Source of the DNA: Piezodorus guildinii
Lineage: Eukaryota; Arthropoda; Insecta; Hemiptera; Pentatomidae
Assembly (NCBI GenBank): GCA_023052935.1
Contig: CM041292.1
Location: 32,499,454 to 32,563,453, forward strand
Length of the DNA stretch: 64,000 nucleotides
Direction: 5' to 3'
Shown: piece by piece, positions 34,785 through 46,640 of the stretch
Layout of the letters: every line of letters starts with the position of its first letter
How positions within the stretch are numbered: the first letter of the stretch is position 1
Notes under the pieces: model-generated
Told to the model about the DNA's origin: nothing
Database searches by the model: none
Seen by the model: the letters and a program-made list of their open reading frames with translations, nothing else
Position numbers and translations under genes: made by a program

Positions 34785-37468
34785 TTACAAGAGGTCTCGA
34801 GGCCACTGCCGTTTCAACCTTCTAGGAGGATGGTAAGGATGTGTGGAGCTGGATAAGGATTGAGCTAGGGGATTAGGGTGATGGATAAGGTTCTGATGGA
34901 ATTTAGAGAATTTTAATGGTATAAGGTCTAAAATAAATGGAATGTTTAGGTCGCGGTGTAAGGTATGGTTGGATACATAATAAGGAGCATTAACTATTGT
35001 TCGGAGGACTTTTGATTGGAAGGATTGAATGCGTTTGATGTTAGAAAATTTAGCTGTCCCCCACAGTTCAAGTCCGTAGGTCCAGATAGGTTTCAGTACT
35101 GTTTTGTATATTAGCAGTTTGTTCTCGATAGATAATTTAGAATTTCTGTTCAGTAGTCTGTATAATTGTCCAAATCGTCGATTAAGTTCTTGTCGTTTAA
35201 GTCTAGTATGCGGGTTCCAAGTTAGTCTTTTGTCCAGAAGGAAGCCAAGATACCGGACTGTGTCGGAGAAAGGAAGCGGAACGGAGTTAAAGAGAACTGG
35301 AGGGCAGGATTGTCTTCGAAGGGTAAAGGTGACATGTCTGCATTTGGATTGATTTACTTTGATTCTCCAGTTGTTACACCAGTCTTCAATTTGAGAAAGG
35401 TGTGTTTGGAGGCCTGTAGATGCAATTTCGGGATCTAAGTGAGAGGATAGGATAGCTGTGTCATCAGCGTACGTTGCTAGGAAGGTATTAGGGCAAAGAG
35501 GAATATCAGCCGTGTATATATTGTAGAGGATAGGACCAAGGACACTACCCTGAGGAACACCGGATTCGACTGGATAATAATTGGAATATTCTGCACCACA
35601 ACGAACTCGGAAGGAGCGGTTTGATAGATAGGATCGGAGGACTAGGTATAAGGATAGGGGTAAATGGTTTTTGAGCTTAAAGAGCAATCCCGGGTGCCAC
35701 ACCCGGTCAAATGCTTGCGTTATGTCCAGAAATGCACCCGAGCAGTACTCCTTGTTCTCAAGGGAGAGGAAATATGGTCAACGACTCGGAGCCCTTGCTG
35801 AACGGTTGAATGTTGGGAACGGAATCCAAACTGATGGGAAGGAATAGTGTGGGATTCTAATAACGGTAATATTCGTTTGAGGAGGATTTTTTCAAAGATT
35901 TTTGAAAGGATTGGGAGTAGGCTGATAGGTCTATATGATGTCGTAGTGTTAGGAGGTTTACCTGGTTTCAGGAAGAGAATTATTGTGGAAAGTTTCCATA
36001 AGAGAGGAAAATGAGTAGTGCGTAGAATGGAGTTGTAAATATATGTAAGAAATATAACGGCTTTAGATGGAAGCTGTCTGAGAATCTGAGGAGTGAGGAG
36101 ATCGTATCCAGGAGATTTACGGAGTGCAAGTTTTCGGAGAAGATATTTGACCTCAGAGGGATTAACTGCTTTAGGAGGTAATGAAAGCGGGATTGGAGAC
36201 TGATGGAACTGTTCCACTACTGAAGTGTGGTTTGGATTGGATTCTGGATGAGGTGTGAAGACTTGGGAAACGTATTTGGCAAGTTCCTCGGCTTTGTCTT
36301 CATCAGACGCAGCCCAGGAACCATTACTACGACGGAGGGGATGGGAAATATGGTGGGATTTTAGAATTTTCTTGGTGACATTCCACAGGGAATTGTCACA
36401 AGCGGAAAGAGAAGAAAGGAAGGAACTAAAGGATTGGGAACGGAAGGTCGCCAACTCCCTCTTTAATTGTCTACAATAAAAGTTATAGGAGCGGCGATCT
36501 GTGGGGTGACGGGTGCGTTGCCATAAGGATCTGGATCGGCGTTTGGTGCGGATGAGGTCTATGAGGTGTTGTGGTAAATGATTTTGGTTATGATTTATCT
36601 GGGAGTGCTTGGGAGAGGAGGCAGTCCAAACAGCTTGTTGAATAGCGATGGTGAAGGAGTTTACGGCATCGTCAAGGTCATCTGGAGTTTTGAGTTTCAC
36701 TCTGAGGTCAATATCACTGGTCAGGATTTGGCGAAAAAGGTCCCAGTTTACTGGTCCTCTGATAAATGACGGTGGGGTGGGTTTAGGAATAGGAATTAGG
36801 GATACTTTAAGGAGCAATGGACTATGGTCAGAGGACAATTCATCAAGGCGAGTCACCGACATGTTTAGGGAGCCTAATCCGCTGTGAATGAAGAAGTCAA
36901 GGATGTCAGGATTACGGTTAGGATCAGTTGGCCAGTAGGTAGGGGAGTCAGGAGGCAGGAGGTTGAAACGTCTAGAGCTGAGTGCAGACTGTAAATTCCG
37001 CCCACGACAATTCGTGGATCTACAACCCCATTGTTGGTTCTTAGCATTCATGTCTGCACCCAGAATGAAGTGGTTTCCTAAGGCATAGAGGAAGGATTCG
37101 AATAGAATGTTGGAGATGGAATGTTTAGGAGGGCAGTACGCTGATGCGAGGGTGATCGGAAAAGAAAAAGTCTTGATTACTATAGCGGTGCACTGTAGGA
37201 AATCATAGGAGGGAACTGGGAGTATATGGTGGGAGAGGGACTGGTGCACAATGACAGCAGTACCGGCATGGGCTTTTCCGTCTGGGTGGTCTGTACGGTA
37301 TGTTACGTATTGCGGTATTTTAAAGAACTGTTTAGTGGTTAGTCTAGTTTCAGTAATAAGTGCTACATCAACGTTTTTGTCTTGCAATAAAGCTGTAAGT
37401 TCGTCAGTGTGATTTCTAACACCATTCGCATTCCAAAGGAGAATGGATAAGGAGTTAGGTGTAGTCAT
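34785..37468 (-). pseudogene. ORF2: APE endonuclease / reverse transcriptase, one frameshift
   Basis: The first 582 codons start at the ATG 37466-37468, immediately after the ORF1 stop. APE endonuclease motifs are intact: WNANG (12-16), ALITET with E40, the SAYCPP tyrosine (111), ILGADMNA with D139 and N141, and SSDHSPL (213-215). RT blocks 0-3 follow, including LKPGKPP, SYRPISLLP and FGFRSQHS. Near 35761-35770 one base is lost, which ends the frame at 35720. The other frame resumes and continues to 34785 with SGVPQGSVLGP, the catalytic YADD (about 35460-35471) and the C-terminal thumb ending RRLKRQWPRDLL. The product would cut target DNA and copy the element RNA by target-primed reverse transcription. 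Only the frameshift spoils this copy. Confidence 0.93.
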
Positions 37469-38779
37469 TTAAGGATTTTTTAAGGAAGGGATTAAATTTG
37501 AGACGAGATTAGTAAGTAGTGATATTAGCGGCATAACAAGAGATTTGATTTCAGTGATGAAGGATGTCATCAAACTTGTAAGGTCTGTGACATTTGATGG
37601 AGGAGGAATATGAGAAATTTGATGCGGATGAGGTTTTTGAGGGTTGGGTAAATTTTGAGGAATAGGTGGTTGTGGAAGGGGTTCAGAATTTTGAGGTATG
37701 CGTTGTTCCGGCAGGGCCTCTTTGTTCTGGTTCCCACCTCCAAGTAGATGGGCAAATGTTACATTGGAATCAATTGTTTTTGAAGGTTGTCTTCTGCTTC
37801 TGATCGGTTCGGCTGTTTCATCCAGATTCTGAGGTTTTTGGTATCTGCTTTTGAGGTTCTTGTAGATTTGACATCCCTTGTAGTTAGCCGGGTGGTCCTC
37901 TAGGCACAGAGCACATACAGCGGGTGTTGATCTTAATCGTGTACATTCTTCTGATTTGTGTTGCTCACCGCATTTCACACAGCGTGGTGTGTGGTGGCAG
38001 TAAGTTCTCGTATGACCATATGCCTGACAATTATGGCACTGAACTATCTCTTTCTTAGTGTAAGGTTTCTCAACTCTTACACTAGTATAGTACAACCTAT
38101 TGAGGTCGTAAATTTTTTCAACTCCTGCTGATGGTTCCAAGTCCACGAAGAATAGAGGCAGTGGAATTTTATCTTTTAGGACATTGGTCACTTGCCGCAC
38201 TTTATAGCCTATCTCCGTCAGTTCTTCTTTGATAGCTGTAACTGGTGTCGAAGGGTGTAGGTTTCTAATTACAACCCTTAAAGCTCTCTCCTGGCGCAAC
38301 TGATAGGTATGAAAATCAGCTTTGGTCTCAGTCAGATATTTTACTATTTTTCTGTAGCTTTCGGCGGTAGTCGGGGATATTTTAGTATCACTGGTTCTAC
38401 TTATACAAGAATAACTATTAGGATCAGTTACTTTGTTTAAATGCGCACACATCAGTTGAAAATTTTTAATATTTTTAACAAATATTGGTGGAGGTAGTGG
38501 TTCCCTGGGTATAGGAGAAGATTCCATGGTTTCTTTTTCATTTTGGAGGATCTGAAATGGATTCGGTGTAAAAAACGGCGATTCATCAGTTAATCCTTGT
38601 GATGATGTGCTAGGCTGTGGTTCAGATCCTAAAGAGGTAGCTGAAGCGGTCGCTGGTGGAATCATTTTTTTATTATTTTCACGGCGAGGTCTCTGTTTTG
38701 TAGGAGACGAGTTTGAACCTGCAGATCTAGATCTTTTACTTGTAGCTTTTGAGGACATAACTTGATGGAAATATCTCAT
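37469..38779 (-). CDS. ORF1: Jockey gag-like nucleic-acid-binding protein
   Basis: 436 codons if the first ATG (38777-38779) is used. A second ATG seven codons in (MSSKATSKR) is an equally likely start. The N-terminus is rich in S, T, P and K. The middle (about 168-240) contains the region that precedes zinc knuckles in Jockey gag proteins (VVIRNLHPST ... PLFFVDLEPS ... YYTSVRVEKPY). Three C2HC knuckles follow at about 248-261 (CHNC-x4-H-x4-C), 267-279 and 289-303. The C-terminus is proline-rich and ends in a hydrophobic stretch. The protein should bind element RNA and form the ribonucleoprotein. It is fully open, in the same frame as ORF2, and its TAA abuts the ORF2 ATG. Confidence 0.93.
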   Translation of the reverse strand: MRYFHQVMSSKATSKRSRSAGSNSSPTKQRPRRENNKKMIPPATASATSLGSEPQPSTSSQGLTDESPFFTPNPFQILQNEKETMESSPIPREPLPPPIFVKNIKNFQLMCAHLNKVTDPNSYSCISRTSDTKISPTTAESYRKIVKYLTETKADFHTYQLRQERALRVVIRNLHPSTPVTAIKEELTEIGYKVRQVTNVLKDKIPLPLFFVDLEPSAGVEKIYDLNRLYYTSVRVEKPYTKKEIVQCHNCQAYGHTRTYCHHTPRCVKCGEQHKSEECTRLRSTPAVCALCLEDHPANYKGCQIYKNLKSRYQKPQNLDETAEPIRSRRQPSKTIDSNVTFAHLLGGGNQNKEALPEQRIPQNSEPLPQPPIPQNLPNPQKPHPHQISHIPPPSNVTDLTSLMTSFITEIKSLVMPLISLLTNLVSNLIPSLKNP

Positions 38780-38782
38780 TGA

Positions 38783-39124
38783 TTAAAAAAAAAAAAAATA
38801 AAATAAATAAATAAAAAATAAATAAATAAATAAATAATGAGATGAGAATGAGAAGGAAAGATAATAAAAGAAAGATAAGCTAAAGAAAAGCAAGCCCGAG
38901 CTTGCCGAGCTAGCGGCAATCAGCTGATCAGTGACCCTCCTTTCACTTTTCGCGATTCTACAAAGTAAATTATAACTTTGCTTACCGATATTTCTCCAAT
39001 ATTCACTGCTGTGGTTTTCCTGAAGTCTAGTAATGCTTTCCAGACTGAACTCAAGCGAATTCCTACTGAAAAGAGCAAAAATCTGAGAGACGAAGTAACG
39101 TATGACTGTTATCATCGAGCGCAT
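38783..39124 (-). other. Open frame through the Jockey 5' UTR
   Basis: An ATG 11 nt from the element 5' end opens 113 codons in the same frame as ORF1, ending at TAA one codon before the ORF1 ATG. The second half comes from a T-rich, TTTA-repeat tract and reads as F/Y/L-rich. There is no recognised domain. It could be a chance upstream ORF or a translated leader. Confidence 0.4.
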
Positions 39125-39135
39125 CAGCTGTTCTT

Positions 39136-39146
39136 AATACAAAATT
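39136..39146. repeat. Target-site duplication, right copy
   Basis: AATACAAAATT, identical to 34503-34513. Confidence 0.9.
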
Positions 39147-39201
39147 AGAATAAAGTTTTATTTCATCTTGAAAATGGAGCTTGTCTTTTAAATCTATCTC
39201 C

Positions 39202-39227
39202 TATCTATATATGAATATATATATATA

Positions 39228-39286
<59 letters not shown>

Positions 39287-39287
39287 G
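39202..39287. repeat. (TA)n microsatellite, interrupted
   Basis: TA and TCTA/TGTA variants, directly beyond the Jockey insertion. Confidence 0.93.
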
Positions 39288-39399
39288 AACTTATATTAAA
39301 AAAACAATTATCATGGATCATAGTCACGTAGTCCTTAAGGGCTGTTTCGGGGAAAATAAATTAAAAAATTGATATGTTTGGTCATGGTTTTATATAATA

Positions 39400-39690
39400 A
39401 TAATTCTCTTAGAGAGCCTGAAATGTCGGTGTTGTCCACACAAAGTCATACAATGATCACCGTTTAAGATCTTCGTATCCCATCCTCCCATCGACGCTTC
39501 GGCCTACCTCTCGGATGCCTACCAACAGGTTCAGCGCCTACCCACGTTTTCGGAATTCATTTGCTACTGAGCCCAATAACTTTACACGCCCATTTGATTC
39601 GCCACTACGATATTAACTCAATTATACTGACCAGATATAAGTTCCGCGATTCCGCGTTTGGTAACCTTCTTAATTCCCCATTGCACTCAT
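39400..39690 (-). pseudogene. RTE-like non-LTR RT C-terminal fragment, decayed
   Basis: The minus strand contains PVGRHPRGRPKRRWEDGIR, the GRR-x-RGRP-x2-RW motif of the C-terminal region of RTE-like RT proteins. Upstream frames are broken. The fragment carries no catalytic residues. Confidence 0.6.
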
Positions 39691-40892
39691 CTCTCTTTAG
39701 AACAAATATTTAGAATCATATACTCAAAAACCTTACGGCTGAATTTATATTTTATGATTGTATATTTCTTCTTAAATGAAATAACATAACTATTCTCTTC
39801 TTCAAAAATGAACATAAATAATGAAGTTAATAAATGAAGTTAGAAGTTTACTATAACCATTCTATGAAAGTTTAAAGGAAGAGGAAAACTGTTTCATTGC
39901 TATATTTAACTTCATTTGATTCTTTTTTGCATTAAGATCTAGAATTTATTTTACTATCTTAGTAACACTTTAATAAAGTTATGTAATAAAGTGTTTTAGT
40001 AAGATTCGGATAGAAACTAAATGCGTAATTAATACCAATAGAAAATAACTGCATTTCTAAATCGCGTGTGTTTTAAAGTGCTTGAGAATCCGTCAAATAA
40101 AATCAAATTGATTCAGATAAAACTAATTTATCAGAATAAAAATATGTCGAAGTATTAATTTCCAAAAAAATCTCCTTGAAATAAGTATATGGAATTGTGT
40201 AGTAAGACGCATGTTTGCAGATGTTAAGAGATAAGCCATTACGTTAAATTTAAATTAATTTAAATTAAATTTTGATGTAAGTTAAGAACTTATATTAAAT
40301 ACATTATATTTGTATTGTAACGTTCTCACATAAAATATACTCTGTAATTGGATGTACTTCTTTACCAGGCATCTATAATATAACGAATGACGCCTATGAG
40401 TCGATGTATGACGAGTTAAATACTAAATTTTATTTTTATAATTTTTTTTAAAATGCTTTTTTAGGATTAATAAAGATTTTTAAAAAGTTGAAAATGTATT
40501 ATAACATTTTATTAACAATTTTTTTTTATGAATAAAAAAAACAATAACGTTTCCTTTTCATTTCTTCCCAAAATTAATTAATGGGAGCACCGGAATTTCA
40601 CCAATTACGTCAATTTTCGCCTACACTTTAACATGCGATCACTTGGGACATGGTCACTTTCGAAATTCCATAAGAGGGTTAAGGTGGAGGTGTACGCGGA
40701 TATTATGTTCATTGCCTCCGGGAACTTATGTCAAGAGGTCCTTCACTGTTTTAAAAGAGTTTTGCTAAAATAAATTATGTAACTGTGAGCTTTTAAATTC
40801 ATTACTGTATAGATTTTACTATTATAGTTTATTTTTTTGGATTATATCCTTTTTGTGTAGATATACCACACTAAATATTAGCGTTTAACTCT
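39691..40892. other. No gene recognised
   Basis: AT-rich. A patch at about 40575-40745 is less AT-rich but has no ORF. Confidence 0.4.
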
Positions 40893-40900
40893 AGTTATTG

Positions 40901-42315
<1,415 letters not shown>

Positions 42316-42323
42316 AGTTATTG

Positions 42324-44284
42324 AAGGCATATTTTAAGTTTACTATATTGTCATGCATCTTTCTAATAAGATTTCCTGTCTTGGAATGGTAAAAATAATT
42401 AAGTCAATATTGTTTGTCAGTAAAGTTTTTGTGATTTGGGGTTGAGAAAACTTCAGCAGTGGGCATGTAGGCATGGTAATAGAAAGTGCCCAGTAGCACC
42501 TCTTTTATAGGTTTTAATTTAGCAAAAGAGGTCTCTCATCCCGCTTCTTTTCAGCATTCTTCTAACAAGCATTTCAGCTATTACATGTCGTTTATAGGTC
42601 TATTTTCGTGTCTGTAGAGTTTGCTTTGAAAACGAGAGTTCGTATGTGCTTGTAAACTGTAAGTTGTTTGGAGTTTTTGCACGTCAGTATTTTTTTGCTG
42701 ATTCACAAGTCTGCGAGGCATTAGTTCATATGGGTTTAAAGTATTTATATTATTTAGTTATTTATAATATCATTTTGATGATTTCGATGAAGAATATTGT
42801 CTGTCAAGAGTTTGATGTGCTACACGTTGTTGTTGGAGTTTTGCATGTGATATTTTTTATGAATCAGAAGTCTGCAGTATTGTCATAGGTTAAAGTATAT
42901 ATGTATTTTTTTCATTGATTCTCTTGAGCTTCTTTTGTTCATATTTGTAGATTATTTGGCGTTCAAAAACAAGTTATTGATTTTTAAAATTGTGATGGTG
43001 ATGTAGAGATTATTTTTATATGTATCATGAGATAATAGTCTTAATAGAGTATTATGATATATATGGAAATTAATGTATATGATAAGTTTTTTTATAATTT
43101 GTAAATATTAATGTTCAAATTAGAATTTTTTAGATGGTTCTAATTATTGAAAATATTTAATATTGTGAGGTAATAGAAAGTATATGAAATTATTTTATAT
43201 AAATTTATTGTTATAATAAATAAATATATAATAAAGAGATATTGTCAATAATATCATATTAAATAAATTTTAAAGAATTATAACTTTTTAATAGATCATT
43301 GTAGTGTGGCATAGTAAAGTCATTAAGTACGGTTAACATTGGTCCTAATTTTTAATATAAAATTTAGTTTTGGAACTTTAAATATTTGCGATTCAGTATT
43401 TAAAAGATAATAAAACCTGGATAGAAAATTTAATCCACTTAGTATCTAAATAGCCATATACAATATAAGTACATTAAATTAAATATTAAAACATTTAACA
43501 CTTTTTACATCTAATGTCTACATTTAAATTAATTATTTTATTAATCGTGTCTTTTTTTTTTTTTAAATGCTTACCTACCATGCATATTTATCTATCTATC
43601 TATCTATTATATATATATATAATATATATAATAAAAAGATAGTTAATTAAGCTTATTACTTATATTTTTAAGGTATATATTAAAAAAAAAATCATTCAAA
43701 TTTAATAATAGGACAAGCAAAACGTAGAAAAGTGAGTTATCGTTTAGGTTTTAGAAAACTTTCATCATCTAGTGTTTACATAATGAAACTCATATCCATA
43801 AGTAGATCCTTAAAGGTCTTAAAACACTCCAAAAAAAAAAAAAATCGAAAAAAATTCAAATGGGATTTCTAACTTATATTTCCACGCTTTCACTATCCAG
43901 TGACCTTGGTAGAGGTCATGTCAGTTTGTGAGGATGGTTCCCATCTGCTTATTATCAGGGAGTATAATATTCCTAACCGCAGTTCTTTGTAGTCGTGTGT
44001 TGTCTCGTGATAATGGAGATATGGTTGTGGTGGGCCAACTCTCCAATATATTGCATATTGTCCAGTCGTTTTAAAAAAAAAGAAACGTCAAAGTAATCAC
44101 GTTTTTATGTGTAAGCAAAGTAATCAGTTTTTGCCATAACAATTGTCGTTTAAATGTATTGATTACACCTAGAATCTTGTTTTTATGGACTAGGTATTCA
44201 ATGTTTTTTATAATTTACTACTATACTAACAATTTTATAACGGACATAATGCAAGAAATACATAATATTAAAAAAACAATTAAT
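42324..44284. other. AT-rich; small degenerate repeat, no gene
   Basis: Two diverged copies of about 55 bp (TTGGAGTTTTTGCACGTCAG ... AAGTCTGCGAG near 42667, and TTGGAGTTTTGCATGTGATA ... AAGTCTGCAG near 42833). A (TATC)n/(TA)n tract lies at about 43588-43632. No ORF is supported. Confidence 0.4.
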
Positions 44285-45230
44285 TACAAAAGAAAATAAA
44301 GATACAATTAATGTGAATACAAAACTAAAAAAAAACCTTCATTAGTCTCAATAGCCCTCAAGGAAGGAGAACAAAATAAAAGCCTAAGAATGTATTTTTT
44401 TTTCTCGAGTTTGAAAAAAATGTTTGTAGATGTAATGACAAAAAATAATCATTTAAGACAATATTTAGATTGTTTGATAAACTGACCATATATATTTTTA
44501 AAAACACTTGTACCTCTTAAAACCATGAAGGGTCTCGGGTTCATTACTTATAAACATTCGGACTGTTTTTCTGACCTATTTGGGGTACCCACTTTATAAG
44601 GGATGGGTGTGCCCCAGGAGAGTCTCAGTACCCCAGGGCTGCTCCGCAGTTGACATAAATTAAATAATTCTGCCGAAATTCGAACTGGGACCTGGAGAGC
44701 GGTAGTCTAATGCTCCATCCACGCCGCTCCCCATATATATAATTAAAATGAATTACAGTTTATTATCAAAAAATATATATTTTGAATGAAAATGTAATTA
44801 TATAAGTATATAATCAAGAAAATTAAACATTCCTGCATTAAAAATATCTTCTTGCACAAAACGCTTTAGTTCTAAAGGATTAAAAATAAGCCCACGGCGT
44901 CTCTTTATTCACCGAATATTTGCCTGTAGTTTGCGGTTATATGGTCATGTTTTGTTTTAAAAGCACTTAGATTTGCCATTTTTTGATAAAAAAAAAAAAA
45001 TAAATTAAAACAACTCTCTTTATAGAATAAAAAAATTTTCATTACTTAAAACTAATTAAAAGAATAAAAAGTAATAACAAAATTTATATTTGACTAAAAC
45101 ATCGTTTTCAAATAAAAAAGTGATTTCGTCGCTTTAATATTATTAAACCTCTCGAAACCGAAAAAAAACAAAAAGTTTTCGTATTGGCTCATAAAACATA
45201 AAAGGTTAAGGTTGTAAAAACATCTAAGAA
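44285..45230 (+). repeat. Tandem segmental duplication, copy 1 (interrupted by a SINE)
   Basis: It aligns with 45285-45905. Shared blocks include GATTGTTTGATAAACTGAC / GATTGTTCGATAAACTAAC, CTTGCACAAAACGCTTTAG / CTTACACAAAACGCTTAAG and the near-identical 3' part with CTCTCGAAACCG and CGTATTGGCTCATAAAACAT. The SINE at 44496-44730 is present only in this copy. Non-coding. Confidence 0.8.
44496..44730 (-). mobile_element. Second tRNA-derived SINE family, with 10-bp TSD
   Basis: The minus strand starts GGAGCGGCGTGGATGGAGCA (A-box-like) and carries a B box CCCAGTTCGAATTTC. The body differs from the 26552 SINE. An exact repeat CCATATATAT at 44486-44495 and 44731-44740 flanks it. The 3' tail is short. 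Confidence 0.75.
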
Positions 45231-45233
45231 AAA

Positions 45234-45284
45234 TCTGGTGCGGGCAACACACGACTTTCACTTACCTCCGTTTTTAAAATCAAA
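45234..45284 (+). repeat. 5' tip of the A|TC element family at the duplication junction
   Basis: TCTGGTGCGGGCAACACACG, then ACTTTCACTTACCTCCG, preceded by A. Only the first 50 bp or so are present, exactly between the two copies of the tandem duplication. Confidence 0.7.
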
Positions 45285-45905
45285 AATGGAAAAAATAAGA
45301 AAAAACCTCTCCAATCTATTTTCTCTTGATTAAAAAAAAAGTGTTTGTAGACATAATGTCAAAAAAAAAAAATCATTTTTAACAATACATAGATTGTTCG
45401 ATAAACTAACTAAATATATTAAATCAAATAAAATACAGTTTATCAAAAAAAAAATTATATTTTGAATTAAAATGTAGTTATATGATTATATAATAACATA
45501 ATTAATATAATTATATAAATATATAAAACATTTCTACTTTAAAAATAGCTTCTTACACAAAACGCTTAAGTTCTAATTGTTTACAACTTCAGTTACCACG
45601 GTGACTTTATGTTCACCATATTTGCTTGTACATATATATTTATGTTTTGTTCTTAAAGCACTAAGATCAGTCAATTTTAGACACAAACGTTTTTCGAACT
45701 AATCCTTTATATAAAAATCATTTTTTCATTACGTACAGCTAATATAAAAGATGAAAAGTAATAACAAAATTTCTATTTCGGTAAAAACATCGTTTTCAAT
45801 AAAAAAAGTAATTTCGTCGCTTTAATATTATTAAACCTCTCGAAACCGAAAAAACAAAAAGGTTTTCGTATTGGCTCATAAAACATAAAAGGTTAAGAGT
45901 ATAAA
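45285..45905 (+). repeat. Tandem segmental duplication, copy 2
   Basis: Partner of 44285-45230 without the SINE. The last 110 bp or so (45788-45900) are almost identical to 45105-45215. Confidence 0.8.
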
Positions 45906-46640
45906 CACCTAAAAAACTAATTCATACATTAATATAACAAACAATAAACATTATATTAACTTTATTTCAGTAAAACCCTTTTTTTTTTTTTATTTTGCTG
46001 GCATTAAAGATGTGGGGAAAAATCGAGTTGATATCGTTTAGGTACTCGAAGTAAAAAGTAATTTTTTTCTGGGCTTTTTAGAATGAATACCGACACACAA
46101 GACAAATATTCGAACATGGGAAATTACTTGGAAAAAATCGTTCAATGTCAGTGACTTGTTTTTGCTAATCTATGTAAATCTGGCAGTACACGGTTCCAGT
46201 TTTAAAAATATAGCTATCCCTCATAACATAGTAAATATTAATGTGAGCGAATTGTGATGTTTAGGAAATTATACTAATATACTTTCACTTTAATGCGCTT
46301 TAAATATCTGTATTAACTTTCTTCTGACGCTATATATGGAGCGCTTCCTATCGCAAGAGTGTTGCTACTGCCGGCGTCATTATTGCTCTCATTTCTTCAG
46401 TATCTATTCGTTTTGATAGAAGAAATTAATGCGGCAGCATCGAAATTATCTAAATGGGCGTTATTAGGATGACTAAATTTAGACTAGAAGTTGTTTTTTC
46501 AACTATAGATAATAGTCAAAGAAATAAATTATCATATTAGCTTTGTCAAATGTCACGTGACTAAAGGATAGTTTCTCTCACGGTAAGCTAAACATTTATA
46601 CCATACCGCAAAACAAACTATTTGTCAACGAAAGAACACC
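45906..46640. other. No gene recognised
   Basis: AT-rich with a poly(T) run at about 45978. A less AT-rich patch near 46330-46450 has no ORF. Confidence 0.4.

Larger units (their letters stand above)
34514..39135 (-). mobile_element. Near-intact Jockey-clade non-LTR retrotransposon
   Basis: The element is 4.6 kb on the minus strand, bounded by the 11-bp TSD AATACAAAATT. Reading 5' to 3' on the minus strand it has a 5' UTR (39135-38780), ORF1 with three zinc knuckles (38779-37469), ORF2 with APE endonuclease and RT (37468-34785, one frameshift), a 3' UTR of about 270 bp and a poly(A) tail (34514-34530). Order, domain content and lack of an RNase H domain fit the Jockey clade. Because of its TSD and near-intact frames it is probably the youngest large insertion here and the reference for the many truncated relatives in the window. 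Autonomous activity would require an undamaged ORF2, which this copy lacks. Confidence 0.95.

Noticed and set aside
36255..36887. Plus-strand ORFs inside the Jockey element
   Set aside because: They are antisense shadows of ORF2, whose minus-strand frame carries intact endonuclease and RT motifs.
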